Shown here piece after piece: positions 1 to 8,490 of a stretch of DNA of 64,000 nt. The position numbers and the translations under genes are program-made. The notes beneath the pieces are model-generated. The model saw only the letters and a program-made list of their open reading frames with translations, did no database searches and was not told the DNA's origin. The DNA lies in assembly GCA_965218985.1 (NCBI GenBank), contig CBDCMP010000004.1, positions 1 through 64,000 on the forward strand, given 5' to 3'. This stretch comes from Pseudopedobacter sp965218985 (GTDB lineage: Bacteria; Bacteroidota; Bacteroidia; Sphingobacteriales; Sphingobacteriaceae). Position 1 is the stretch's first letter; each line of letters begins with the position of its first letter.

Positions 1-1
1 A

Positions 2-907
2 GATAAGAATGACACCTTATTGGTTATTGATGCCAATTTGCCTAATCAGGAGAATAATTTAGTGCAAGAAAGGGTAAGTAAACTCAACCAAAATTTAACT
101 GATATTCAAAAATTGATAAATGCATCAAAAGAAAATGGAAGTTCTGTTTTAAATTTACAAACCAGCCAATATGCCTCCTCTTGGCAACAATACGAGCAGG
201 AAATGAGCAATGCCCAATTGGCAAAACAACAGGCGCAAAATGTTTTTGCCAGATATGAGAAATTATACCAAGGAAATGTATTAACGGCTGCCGAGTTCGA
301 GAAATATAAATTTGATGATGAGCAAGCAATAAATGCTTATCTGTTGCTTAATAAAAAATACCGCAGCCAGTGGCAGGTAGAAGCCAATGAGTATAAAGAA
401 GAGCTGAGACAACTTTCTGGCAAAAGAGCAGAACTCTTAGAACAAAAGAAACTGTATGTGTTAAAAGCGCCGATTGCTGGCTCCCTACAAAGCATTGCAG
501 GCTTGCAAAAAGGAACTTATGTATTTGCCAATCAAAAAATTGGAGAGATTTCGCCGAATACAAAATTAACGGCTTATTGCTATATCATACCATCAGATAT
601 TGGGTTGATTAGAAAAGGGCAGGATGTCCGTTTTAATATCGACGCTTTTAATTATAACCAATGGGGTTTTGTAACAGGCAAAGTGTTGGATATTTCAGAT
701 GATATTTTAATGGCTGATCAACAACCAGTTTTTAAAGTAAAATGCAGCTTAGACCAAGAGTTTTTAAAATTAAAAAATGGCTACAAAGGCAATCTGAAAA
801 AAGGGATGACCTTTAATGCCCGATTTATGGTAACGGAAAGAACATTATACCAGCTATTGTATGATAAGGTAGATGATTGGGTAAACCCAAATTTGGCATC
901 TAATTGA
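2..907 (+). CDS. HlyD-family membrane fusion protein (5' truncated by window edge)
   Basis: Periplasmic adaptor that would link an inner-membrane exporter to an outer-membrane channel. The frame is open to the first base, so the gene starts upstream; the first visible residues (DTLLVIDA) look like the beta-strand that precedes the hairpin in HlyD proteins. A Gln/Lys/Glu-rich stretch (about 10-150) is the coiled-coil hairpin. It is followed by the second lipoyl half (YVLKAPIAGSLQS) and a beta-barrel region with the typical LRKGQ-like motif (IRKGQDVRF). Only 144 bases separate it from the C39 ABC exporter on the same strand, the usual pairing for export of double-glycine-leader peptides. The N-terminal membrane anchor is outside the window. 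Confidence 0.85.
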   Translation, partial: DKNDTLLVIDANLPNQENNLVQERVSKLNQNLTDIQKLINASKENGSSVLNLQTSQYASSWQQYEQEMSNAQLAKQQAQNVFARYEKLYQGNVLTAAEFEKYKFDDEQAINAYLLLNKKYRSQWQVEANEYKEELRQLSGKRAELLEQKKLYVLKAPIAGSLQSIAGLQKGTYVFANQKIGEISPNTKLTAYCYIIPSDIGLIRKGQDVRFNIDAFNYNQWGFVTGKVLDISDDILMADQQPVFKVKCSLDQEFLKLKNGYKGNLKKGMTFNARFMVTERTLYQLLYDKVDDWVNPNLASN

Positions 908-910
908 TCC

Positions 911-1020
911 AACGTCGTCATGTCGACCTAAGGAGACAGCTCACAAGCAGTTAGCTAAGGCGGGTTAATTATCCATCGCATGTCAACCTCAATGAGACCT
1001 CTCGTTCCTCGAGGTAATGC
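911..1020. repeat. Degenerate intergenic repeat pair
   Basis: The gap between the HlyD and ABC genes holds two related stretches (CATGTCGACCTAAGGAGAC near 922 and CATGTCAACCTCAATGAGAC near 980). They resemble the GTCATTTCGACC-type intergenic repeats common in Bacteroidota. The assignment is by eye only. Confidence 0.3.
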
Positions 1021-1051
1021 GTCAATCACCTTAGATCCTAAACCTTTTATA

Positions 1052-3238
1052 ATGAGCATCAAAATAAAACAAAGAGACATTACCGATTGCGGTGCAGCTT
1101 GTTTAGCCTCCATCGCCTCGCATTATCAATTGAAACTTCCGATTGCTCGTATCCGCCAAATGGCAGGGACTGATAAAAAGGGGACCAACGTTTTGGGTAT
1201 GATTGAGGCTGCGCAAAAAATAGGCTTTGAAGCCAAAGGTGTAAAGGGGCAATTTGAAAGCCTCTTTAAAATTCCCTTGCCCGCTGTTGCACATGTGGTA
1301 GTAAAAGAAGTTTTGCAGCATTATGTGGTAATTTATAAAGTCACCAAAAAATATATACAGGTAATGGATCCTGGTGATGGGCAAATCCATCAAAAAAGTC
1401 ATGATGAATTTAAAAAAGAATGGACGGGGGTACTCATTCTGTTAATGCCGGATGATGGTTTTAAAATCGGGAATGAAAAAGTATCTCTTCATACTCGGTT
1501 TTGGAACTTGATAAAACCTCATCAAAGCATTTTGACACAAGCCATTTTTGGAGCCGTGGTTTATACCATTCTAGGTTTGTCAACTTCAATTTTTGTACAG
1601 AAAATCGTGGATTTTGTTTTGGTTGATGGCAACCGCAATTTATTGAACCTGATGGGTTGTGTCATGGTGGTTTTGTTAATGGTGCAGCTATTTATTGGAA
1701 CGGTAAAAACCATCTTTACCATCAAAACCGGGCAAATGATTGATGCCAATCTTATATTGGGATATTATAAGCATCTTTTAAAATTGCCACAGCAATTTTT
1801 TGACACCATGAGGGTAGGTGAAATTATTTCGAGAATTAATGATGCAGTAAAAATAAGGGCTTTTTTGAATGATGTGAGTATCAATTTTTTGCTTAACATC
1901 TTTATCATTTTCTTTTCCTTCGCTTTAATGTTTACCTATTATTGGAAACTGGCTTTGGTTTTAATAGTGGTAATTCCTTTGTACGCTTTAGTTTATTGGA
2001 TTACCAATAAGCTGAACAAAAAAGTGCAAAGGAAATTAATGGAAGATAGTGCAGAGTTGGAATCGCAATTGGTTGAAAGCTTAAACGCTATGGAAACCAT
2101 TAAAAGGTTTGGATTAGAAGAACATGCTAATGACAAAACAGAAACACGTTTTGTGAATTTGTTGGGTACAGTTTACACGTCCAGCATGAACGCCGTTTTT
2201 GCCGGAACTTCTTCCGAATTTATATCCCGCATCATTACTATTATTCTATTATGGGTAGGTGCAGGTTTTGTATTGGACAATGAGATCACCCCTGGGGAAT
2301 TATTGTCTTTTTATGCTTTGGTGGGTTATTTTACCAGTCCGGTAGCAGGTTTGATTGGCATGAACAAAACTGTACAAGACGCAGTGATTGCAGCCGACAG
2401 GTTATTTGAAATTATGGATTTGGAGCAGGAGAAATCGGAAAATCAAATAGAACTTACACCCCAAAATATAGGCGATATTCAGTTTCAAAATGTTTCTTTT
2501 AGATACGGAACCAGGGTTCAGGTATTTGAGTATTTAAATCTAAGTATCCCGAAAGGGAAATTTACTGCTATAGTTGGGGAAAGTGGCTCTGGGAAAACAA
2601 CTTTAATGGCTTTGTTGCAAAATATTTATCCCATACAAAAGGGTAAAATCAGCATTGGCAATTACGATATTAAATACATCAAAAATGCGTCATTACGGAG
2701 TTTAGTTTCTGTTGTACCGCAAAAGATAGATTTATTTGCAGGCCACGTAATTGATAATATTGCCATAGGCCATGATGAGCCTGATATGCAGCACATCATA
2801 GCTATTTGCACCCGTTTAGGAATTTTAGATTTTATAGAAAGTTTACCAAAAGGCTTTCAGACTTATTTGGGTGAAAACGGAGCAACACTTTCTGGCGGGC
2901 AAAAACAAAGGATTGCCATTGCAAGGGCTTTATACCGTAATCCCGAGATTCTGATTTTAGATGAAGCCACTTCCTCTTTAGACTCAAAATCAGAACAGTA
3001 CGTACAGGAAACCATCAATTATTTGAAAGAACTAGGCAAAACTATTATTGTAATTGCACACCGTTTAAGCACGATTTACACTGCAGATCAGATTATAGTT
3101 TTAAATAGTGGAAAAGTAGTGGAAGAAGGTAGGCATGATGAACTGATGGTAAGAGCATCTCACTATTTTAACTTATGGAAACAAGCTTTTCCTCTTCAAT
3201 TTGATAAAAAAGAAAATTCGTTAAATGTTATTGGTTGA
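1052..3238 (+). CDS. Peptidase-containing ABC transporter (C39 peptidase, bacteriocin/peptide exporter type)
   Basis: Inner-membrane exporter that cleaves a double-glycine leader and exports the peptide. The ATG at 1052 is chosen because the C39 peptidase begins right there: catalytic Cys13 in DCGAACL, a His in HYVVIYK and an Asp in VMDPGDG. Reading from 980 would add 24 unrelated residues. A transmembrane region (about 155-440) follows, then a nucleotide-binding domain with Walker A GESGSGKTT, signature LSGGQKQR, Walker B ILILDEATSSLD and H-loop IAHRLST. The length of about 728 aa is normal for the family. It works with the upstream HlyD protein; no leader-bearing substrate is visible in the window, so it should lie upstream. 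Confidence 0.92.
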   Translation: MSIKIKQRDITDCGAACLASIASHYQLKLPIARIRQMAGTDKKGTNVLGMIEAAQKIGFEAKGVKGQFESLFKIPLPAVAHVVVKEVLQHYVVIYKVTKKYIQVMDPGDGQIHQKSHDEFKKEWTGVLILLMPDDGFKIGNEKVSLHTRFWNLIKPHQSILTQAIFGAVVYTILGLSTSIFVQKIVDFVLVDGNRNLLNLMGCVMVVLLMVQLFIGTVKTIFTIKTGQMIDANLILGYYKHLLKLPQQFFDTMRVGEIISRINDAVKIRAFLNDVSINFLLNIFIIFFSFALMFTYYWKLALVLIVVIPLYALVYWITNKLNKKVQRKLMEDSAELESQLVESLNAMETIKRFGLEEHANDKTETRFVNLLGTVYTSSMNAVFAGTSSEFISRIITIILLWVGAGFVLDNEITPGELLSFYALVGYFTSPVAGLIGMNKTVQDAVIAADRLFEIMDLEQEKSENQIELTPQNIGDIQFQNVSFRYGTRVQVFEYLNLSIPKGKFTAIVGESGSGKTTLMALLQNIYPIQKGKISIGNYDIKYIKNASLRSLVSVVPQKIDLFAGHVIDNIAIGHDEPDMQHIIAICTRLGILDFIESLPKGFQTYLGENGATLSGGQKQRIAIARALYRNPEILILDEATSSLDSKSEQYVQETINYLKELGKTIIVIAHRLSTIYTADQIIVLNSGKVVEEGRHDELMVRASHYFNLWKQAFPLQFDKKENSLNVIG

Positions 3239-3310
3239 GATAGTTCATGAAGTGTCGTTAGTTCACTGGTTGAAATGGTTCATTAGGTTGTTAAATTTAC
3301 TAGTGTAATG

Positions 3311-4443
3311 TTAGTCATGAATTGACGGATAGAGTTTTTTCAATTTCACCCTTGCTTCCTTATTTGTGAACTGCCAATTTATTTTTCTGTTCTTATTATT
3401 ACTATTAGTTTGCCATGCTTCAACTTCCTCTTTAATTTTTTTTATAGTGGATATATGTCTATTTAGGCATTGACCATTTAATACATGCAATTCTATTTCG
3501 GCCATATTTAACCAACTGCCATGTTTAGGGGTATATACAAATTCAAATCTATCCCAAAGTCTTTTTGCTTCTGCAGGTTCAAATGTTTCATAAAATGCTG
3601 ATGCGTCATGCGTCTTAAAATTGTCCATTACTAATTTTATTTTTTTGGCTTTTGGATACCATTCATCAGCGATTCTTTTTACAAACCTAGCCCAGTCCCT
3701 TTTGGTTTTAAATTCAGTTACTTGTACATGACGTTTTCCCATCAGAGGTTCATTTGCCATAAATATATTGACTACACCATGCCTTATATACTCATAATCA
3801 ACCCTTGCATCCTGGCCTGGCTTCATTCCAACCGAAGGCTTACCATTTTCTATCAGTTGCTTGGGTGACTCATCCATGCAAACGACTGGAAACTCAGCGT
3901 TGTAGGGCTCTTTGTACACATCCAATACTTTTTCCATGTTCGCTGCAAAGGCACCGTTTTTTTCGGGAGGAATTACCCATCCTTTTACCTTCCAAGGTTT
4001 AAGTTCATTTTTTTTAAAACACTTCTTACCGTTACATGGGAAATGCTCTCTACATAATTTAATTCCACCATCTTGTCTGCCAGTAATCGTAATGACCATT
4101 TAGAATAGCCTTTGGGTGGGGCACTACAGCACAAGGTCACTAACTTTGCTTCCATATCTCCATCTGCTTTGACTTCATAAATGCGTGTAGTGGGTCTACG
4201 TTCTAAAACAGCTTCGATCCCTTCTTCAATAAATTGTTTTTTTACCCGGTCAATTGTACGCATTCCAACTTTCAACACTTTACTTATTTGATCGTTGGTT
4301 ACTTTGTTTGAATATTCTCCTTCATCACAATTCAAAAGTATATAAGCCGCTCGAAATGTTTGGGAAGTATGTGAACCCTTGTTGATTATTACATGTAGTT
4401 CTTCTACTTCGGATTTAGTTAGTTTGATTGTATAACGTATCAT
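3311..4443 (-). CDS. IS630-family transposase OrfAB (programmed -1 frameshift)
   Basis: Full DDE transposase read across two overlapping frames. The N-terminal part (4443 down to about 4016) is a helix-turn-helix region. The second frame carries the catalytic core: first Asp in VVCMDESPKQ, second in KLVMDNFKTH, Glu in HGSWLNMAEIE, ending KKLYPSIHD. The frames join at a run of eight A on the coding strand (plus positions 4008-4015), where a -1 slip turns the VLKKMNLN reading into the family-typical VLKKNELKPW. Programmed slippage on A runs is known for this family. The ATG at 4099 is inside the overlap and is probably not a real start. Confidence 0.85.
3985..4443 (-). CDS. IS630 transposase OrfA (unshifted product)
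   Basis: 152-residue product made when no frameshift occurs. It has an N-terminal helix-turn-helix DNA-binding region (about residues 20-110, including NDQISKVLKVGMRTIDRV) and ends shortly after the A8 slip site in unrelated residues. In IS630 elements such a truncated product could act as a DNA-binding regulator of transposition; that role is an inference. Confidence 0.7.
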   Translation of the reverse strand: MIRYTIKLTKSEVEELHVIINKGSHTSQTFRAAYILLNCDEGEYSNKVTNDQISKVLKVGMRTIDRVKKQFIEEGIEAVLERRPTTRIYEVKADGDMEAKLVTLCCSAPPKGYSKWSLRLLADKMVELNYVESISHVTVRSVLKKMNLNLGR

Positions 4444-4501
4444 TGGATAAAGTTTTCCAAATATACACTTAATACGTCATATTATATTTAACTTAACACT
4501 A

Positions 4502-4573
4502 GTGTAATGTTAATCATAAAACAACCATTACTTATTATCAATGATATAAGACTTTCTACTTTTAACTTAACTC
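4502..4573. repeat. MITE derived from the adjacent IS630 element (copy 1)
   Basis: A 72-bp element between TA 4500-4501 and TA 4574-4575. Its left end GTGTAATGTTAATCAT nearly matches the IS left end, and its right end TTTTAACTTAACTC matches the IS right end. The middle includes ATTATCAATGATATAAG. A second copy in the opposite orientation lies at 34108-34217. It has no coding capacity and must be mobilised in trans by the IS transposase, if at all. Confidence 0.75.
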
Positions 4574-4687
4574 TAGTGAGCTAGTGCCTAACGAAAATAT
4601 AGTTAGTTTTGATTTTTTTGATGGGGACTGAAATTGACTAATGAACCAATGCCTAATGAACCAGAAAATGGCTGACGATAAAATCAC

Positions 4688-6019
4688 CTATAAAGATTTC
4701 AACACCTTCTCCATCACCTCCAAACCCTCATCAATATGTTGTTTCTGGATGACTAAAGCCGGGCGAAAACGGATGGTTTGGTTGCCACAGCCCAGAAACA
4801 TCACACCCTGTTCCATTCCTCTTTTGACAAAAGCGTCTCTTATTTCCTTAGAAGGAAAATCAAAGGCAGTCAACAAACCTTTACCTCTAACGTTGGTCAC
4901 TCTTTCATCCCGGTCTGAAATTTTGATCAATTGAGCTTGTAAATAGGCCCCAACCTCAGCAGCGTTCTCACATAGCTGATCTTCTTCCACAATCTCCATG
5001 ATTTTTGAAGATCGCACCATATCCACTAAATTTCCGCCCCATGTAGAGTTGATTCTGGACGGAACACGGAAGACATTGGTTGGAACTTCATCCAGTTTAT
5101 GCCCTGCCAAAATACCACAAACCTGCATTTTCTTACCAAAGGCAAGTATATCTGGCCTTGCCTTTTCTCCAAAATGCTGATGGCACCAGAATTTCCCTGT
5201 CAATCCTACGCCGGTCTGTACCTCATCATAAATCAATAAGGCATCATGCTCATCACAAATGCTTCTCAGCTGTTCTAAAAACTCCTGGCGAACGTGATTG
5301 TCTCCACCTTCTGACTGTATGGGTTCAATGATGATGGCACAAATTTCATCCTTGTCCGTTTCAAAAGCATTTTTTATTTGAGCCATTGAAAGTGCTTCTC
5401 TTTTTAATAAATCTTCATAAGATTCATCCGTGAAGGGGAATTTTATTTTTGGAACTGATACCCGTGGCCAGTCAAAATGAGCGAACCATTTGGTTTTGTC
5501 AGGTAAGGTGTTGGTTAAACTTAAAGTGTAACCCGTTCTGCCATGAAAAGCCTGATCAAAATGTAAAACCTTCTTTCCTTTTTCTTCCCGATAACCCTTT
5601 GCAAAATTCTTTTGGACCTTCCAGTCCATCGCTGCTTTTAAAGCATTCTCTACAGCCAAACCTCCGCCAGCGATAAAAAAGGCATGTGGCAGATAATCAG
5701 GAATACCCACCCTGGAGAAAGTGTCAACAAATTGAGCGTATTGTGTGGTGTAAATATCAGAATTGGAAGGGTTAGCTAAAGCGGCTAAAAGCAAATTCTT
5801 TTTGAATCCGTCATCGTTGATCATCTTCGGGTGATTGTATCCCAATGGAACAGAGGCAAAACAGGTAAAAAAGTCCAATAAAGAACGATTGTATTTGGAA
5901 TCGTACATCCTCACGCCTTCACTTCTCTCTAAATCAAATGTTAAGTCGTAACCGTCTGTCAATAGGTGTTCGCTTAAAATTTCTTTGACCTGATCTGGTG
6001 CCACTGATAGTTTGTACAT
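4688..6019 (-). CDS. lat: L-lysine 6-transaminase
   Basis: PLP-dependent class III aminotransferase that would move the epsilon-amino group of lysine to 2-oxoglutarate, giving aminoadipate semialdehyde (which cyclises to piperideine-6-carboxylate) and glutamate. The N-terminus (SVAPDQVKEILSEHLLTDG) is the hallmark of this family. The active-site Lys is in ILAFGKKMQV, and the cofactor-binding Asp is in LLIYDEVQTG. The ATG at 6019 is used; extending to 6046 needs a TTG start inside the likely promoter. It is about 443 aa, normal for the family. It is transcribed alone, ahead of a broken ACC-deaminase-like gene on the same strand. Confidence 0.9.
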   Translation of the reverse strand: MYKLSVAPDQVKEILSEHLLTDGYDLTFDLERSEGVRMYDSKYNRSLLDFFTCFASVPLGYNHPKMINDDGFKKNLLLAALANPSNSDIYTTQYAQFVDTFSRVGIPDYLPHAFFIAGGGLAVENALKAAMDWKVQKNFAKGYREEKGKKVLHFDQAFHGRTGYTLSLTNTLPDKTKWFAHFDWPRVSVPKIKFPFTDESYEDLLKREALSMAQIKNAFETDKDEICAIIIEPIQSEGGDNHVRQEFLEQLRSICDEHDALLIYDEVQTGVGLTGKFWCHQHFGEKARPDILAFGKKMQVCGILAGHKLDEVPTNVFRVPSRINSTWGGNLVDMVRSSKIMEIVEEDQLCENAAEVGAYLQAQLIKISDRDERVTNVRGKGLLTAFDFPSKEIRDAFVKRGMEQGVMFLGCGNQTIRFRPALVIQKQHIDEGLEVMEKVLKSL

Positions 6020-6034
6020 AAAATTGGGTTTCTT

Positions 6035-6042
6035 CAAATTTA
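6035..6042 (-). promoter_or_regulatory. Bacteroidota-type -7 box for the lysine transaminase gene
   Basis: On the minus strand TAAATTTG fits the TAnnTTTG -7 consensus, with a TTTG about 21 bases upstream in the -33 position. It lies 15-20 bases before the chosen ATG. Confidence 0.45.
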
Positions 6043-6203
6043 GCAAAAACCGCCCTGAACGACCAAATTTGGGCGTTTTCTAAACTTTAGGTCGGAATCA
6101 TAGATTTAAACAGTTTAAACCTGTTTTTTGAACTGGAAGCTTTCTCAGGTTTGAGGAATAAAAAATATGATGCGATTGAATTTCAGCCCGAAATCTTCCT
6201 GAT

Positions 6204-7089
6204 TTAGGAGAATTTATCCATCATTCCTAAGATCCCGAAGAATCCGCCTGTATGAACCATAAGCACACGGACATCTTTTTCAAAAAAGCTTTTTGAGGCT
6301 AAATCCTGGATGGTAAAAAGTGTTTTCCCCGTATAAATTGGATCAGTTAATATTCCGGTTTGGCCTGTAAAATCTTTGATGAAACTGATCAATTCCGGTT
6401 TCGTTTTGGCATAACCTCCAAAATGATATTCCTCATGAATCACATAAGGTCGGTCAGAAATTAGTAGAGGTTGAATCTTCTCTTTTAAAAAAATCCCACC
6501 CTTCAAAGCTGGAACCATATGGAATTGAGTTTTTAAATGCTGTAAATGAATTTGATTAATGATTCCTGCAGATGTGGCTCCTGTACCTGCTGAACAAAAT
6601 ATATGGTCATACCCTTGTTTCAATTCGGAGACGATCTCCCGGCATCCTCTTTTCGGCCTCGGGTCCAAATCCACCCTCATCTAAAAAATAAGCCTCATCA
6701 TCATGCATGAAATATTCCTTATAGATTTCGTTTTTATCTTTATAAGCCTCCCTGCTCACCGGAACCAGTTTCATCCCGTAGAGTTTGCATAGTGCTAAAA
6801 GTTCATTGTTGGCTTGCTCTCCCCGGATAAAGGAAGTGGTTTTGAATCCGAACTTGGCACCTGCGGCGGCAGTCGCTAAAATGTGATTGGAAAAGGCACC
6901 TCCAAAAGTCACCAGATGGTTTTTATGCGTGTCTCTTGCTTGGTGAAGATTGTATTTTAACTTTCGCCATTTATTCCCTGATATAAATGGATGAATGAGG
7001 TCGTCTCTTTTGATGAATAATTTAAGGTGAGCTGTAATAGGAGGGAAGTATACTTCTTCTTCCGGACTGTGAAATGGCAAATCAATCAT
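6204..7089 (-). pseudogene. ACC deaminase / D-cysteine desulfhydrase family protein, frameshifted
   Basis: Fold-type II PLP enzyme family. The N-terminal half (7089 to about 6645) carries the PLP-lysine motif SGNKWRKLKYN and GGAFSNH; the C-terminal half (from about 6680 to 6204) carries CSAGTGATSAGI. The two halves are in frames one base apart. Reading ...PEAEK then RGCREIVSEL restores the family sequence if one A is added to the AAAA run near 6648. This is either a real one-base deletion or an assembly error. The combined length of about 295 aa is close to the family's usual 300-330. Confidence 0.85.
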
Positions 7090-7095
7090 AAAAGC

Positions 7096-7140
7096 AAAAA
7101 TCCTAAAATAAGTCCGGTTTTTTTGAACTCATTTTAGGAT
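7096..7140 (-). terminator. Rho-independent terminator after the outer-membrane protein gene
   Basis: Perfect 10-bp stem (ATCCTAAAAT at 7100-7109 with ATTTTAGGAT at 7131-7140). Read on the minus strand it is followed by TTTTTGC. It sits between the end of the 7168-8238 gene and the start of the ACC-deaminase-like gene, so those two are probably separate units. Confidence 0.7.
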
Positions 7141-7167
7141 CATCATCAATTAGGATGGCTTTATTGA

Positions 7168-8238
7168 CTACTTGCCAATTCCAAAACCAAACCCACCCGT
7201 GAAAGCAGTGTATTCTCCCACACTGTAAGCACTATATAACCTGAAGAATGCCAAATGAAGAGAGAAACCAACATTCGCTCTTAAGCCTGAGATGTCTGTT
7301 TGTTTGATTTTCACCGGATCAGTGAAGGTGGTGTAAGTTGCCAATGGAGGCGTGACGTTGTAACCAGTTCTTACCACATAATCTCCCAGTAGATTTAATT
7401 TTGATTGAGCGGTATTATAGCCTACAGAGACAAATGGAGTAAAAATGGCCAGTTTTTTAGAGACGATTGCATCAAATGTATAGCCACTGAATTCTCCCCT
7501 GATCCTTTGTCCCAGATCCCTTCCGGAATTTTGATCATCAACCTGGTCCGCCACTGCAAATTTATAATTATAAGTCGCTCTGTTATACCCGAAAGCAACA
7601 GCGATATCTATCGGAATGATCTTCTCCGTTTTACCAGGTAAAATTAAACTCGTGATTTCATGTTTGAATCCAAAGCCCAACACTTGAACATCTCCATAGC
7701 CTCCTACGTCAATTTTAGGGCTGTAACGTAAAGATGCATCTGTGTTTTTTAGGAGTCCAACCGTCAGCTGAACTTGAGGAGAGGGAACAAATTTGATTCC
7801 TGTACTACGGGGCATCTTAAAAGATCCCACCTCTGTATTGTTATCATCATATAACACCAGTTCCGATCCATCATGGTTATCCCCAAATGCGGTGGGCGTG
7901 AAATTGTCATTCGCATTCCTTAACCTGGTCTTGTTAGAGAGGCCTATGCTGTTAATGTCGAAACGTTGATCATCTGAAGGTACAAAAGCAGCTGTGGCTT
8001 GAAACTTAATATCAAATTTGCCGAGATTCTTGGATTTTGCAGAATTGAACCATGCACTGTTCATCCCAAATCCTAGTCCTTTAAATCCGGGGTCAAAGAA
8101 AGCCTTTGCTAATTTAGTGGCATCTCCAGGGCCGGATTTGACTAATTCAGAAACATCTCCCTGGGCAAGAGATCGATGAGGAAAAAGAAGGAAGGAAATT
8201 AAAAGGATAAGGATCGATAAAGATTTGTATTTTTTCAT
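7168..8238 (-). CDS. DUF6588-like outer-membrane protein
   Basis: 356 aa with a clear signal peptide (Lys-rich start, hydrophobic segment, cleavage near SLAQG). The mature chain has alternating aromatic/polar beta-strands and ends GGFGFGIGK without a strict terminal aromatic. It resembles the DUF6588 proteins of Bacteroidota, which look like small beta-barrels. The function is unknown. It is single, minus strand, with a strong terminator behind it; upstream is a long AT-rich gap shared divergently with the pseudouridine synthase gene. Confidence 0.7.
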   Translation of the reverse strand: MKKYKSLSILILLISFLLFPHRSLAQGDVSELVKSGPGDATKLAKAFFDPGFKGLGFGMNSAWFNSAKSKNLGKFDIKFQATAAFVPSDDQRFDINSIGLSNKTRLRNANDNFTPTAFGDNHDGSELVLYDDNNTEVGSFKMPRSTGIKFVPSPQVQLTVGLLKNTDASLRYSPKIDVGGYGDVQVLGFGFKHEITSLILPGKTEKIIPIDIAVAFGYNRATYNYKFAVADQVDDQNSGRDLGQRIRGEFSGYTFDAIVSKKLAIFTPFVSVGYNTAQSKLNLLGDYVVRTGYNVTPPLATYTTFTDPVKIKQTDISGLRANVGFSLHLAFFRLYSAYSVGEYTAFTGGFGFGIGK

Positions 8239-8478
8239 ATATAATTGATGTTCAGTCTTTAAAATAAATCTTCCTTAACAGAAATGGGAAGAAATTTAAA
8301 ACGAAAATTGCTTTTTTAGTGAAGTTTCTCATGACCGGTTATTTTTATTTCATTATAACATGTTATACGCTGGATGTTTTGGAAATGATACGAAAATATG
8401 AACAAGAATATAAAAAGTTCACAAAATCAATTTTACCAAGTTCAAAATCAATTTTAAATATTAGTCGGATGAAAGGTT

Positions 8479-8486
8479 TAATTTTG
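8479..8486 (+). promoter_or_regulatory. TAnnTTTG box immediately before the pseudouridine synthase start
   Basis: TAATTTTG ends four bases before the ATG at 8491. If it is a true -7 box, transcription would start at or within a few bases of the start codon, giving a leaderless or near-leaderless mRNA. A good -33 TTTG is not obvious. Confidence 0.35.
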
Positions 8487-8490
8487 CCAT

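Larger units (their letters stand above)
3303..4499. mobile_element. IS630-family insertion sequence, bounded by TA
   Basis: A 1197-bp element flanked by TA at 3301-3302 and 4500-4501, the target duplication expected for IS630/Tc1-mariner elements. The left end reads GTGTAATGTTAGTCATG; the right end, reverse-complemented, reads GTGTTAAGTTAAATAT, so the terminal repeats are imperfect. It encodes a two-frame DDE transposase on the minus strand. Its right TA is shared with a MITE carrying the same ends. The element sits between the exporter operon and the lysine transaminase gene and interrupts no recognisable gene. Confidence 0.85.

Noticed and set aside
3985..4099. Start of a separate transposase gene at the ATG 4099
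   Set aside because: The first 25 or so residues from this ATG are out of frame relative to the family; the catalytic part is reached by the A8 slip from OrfA.
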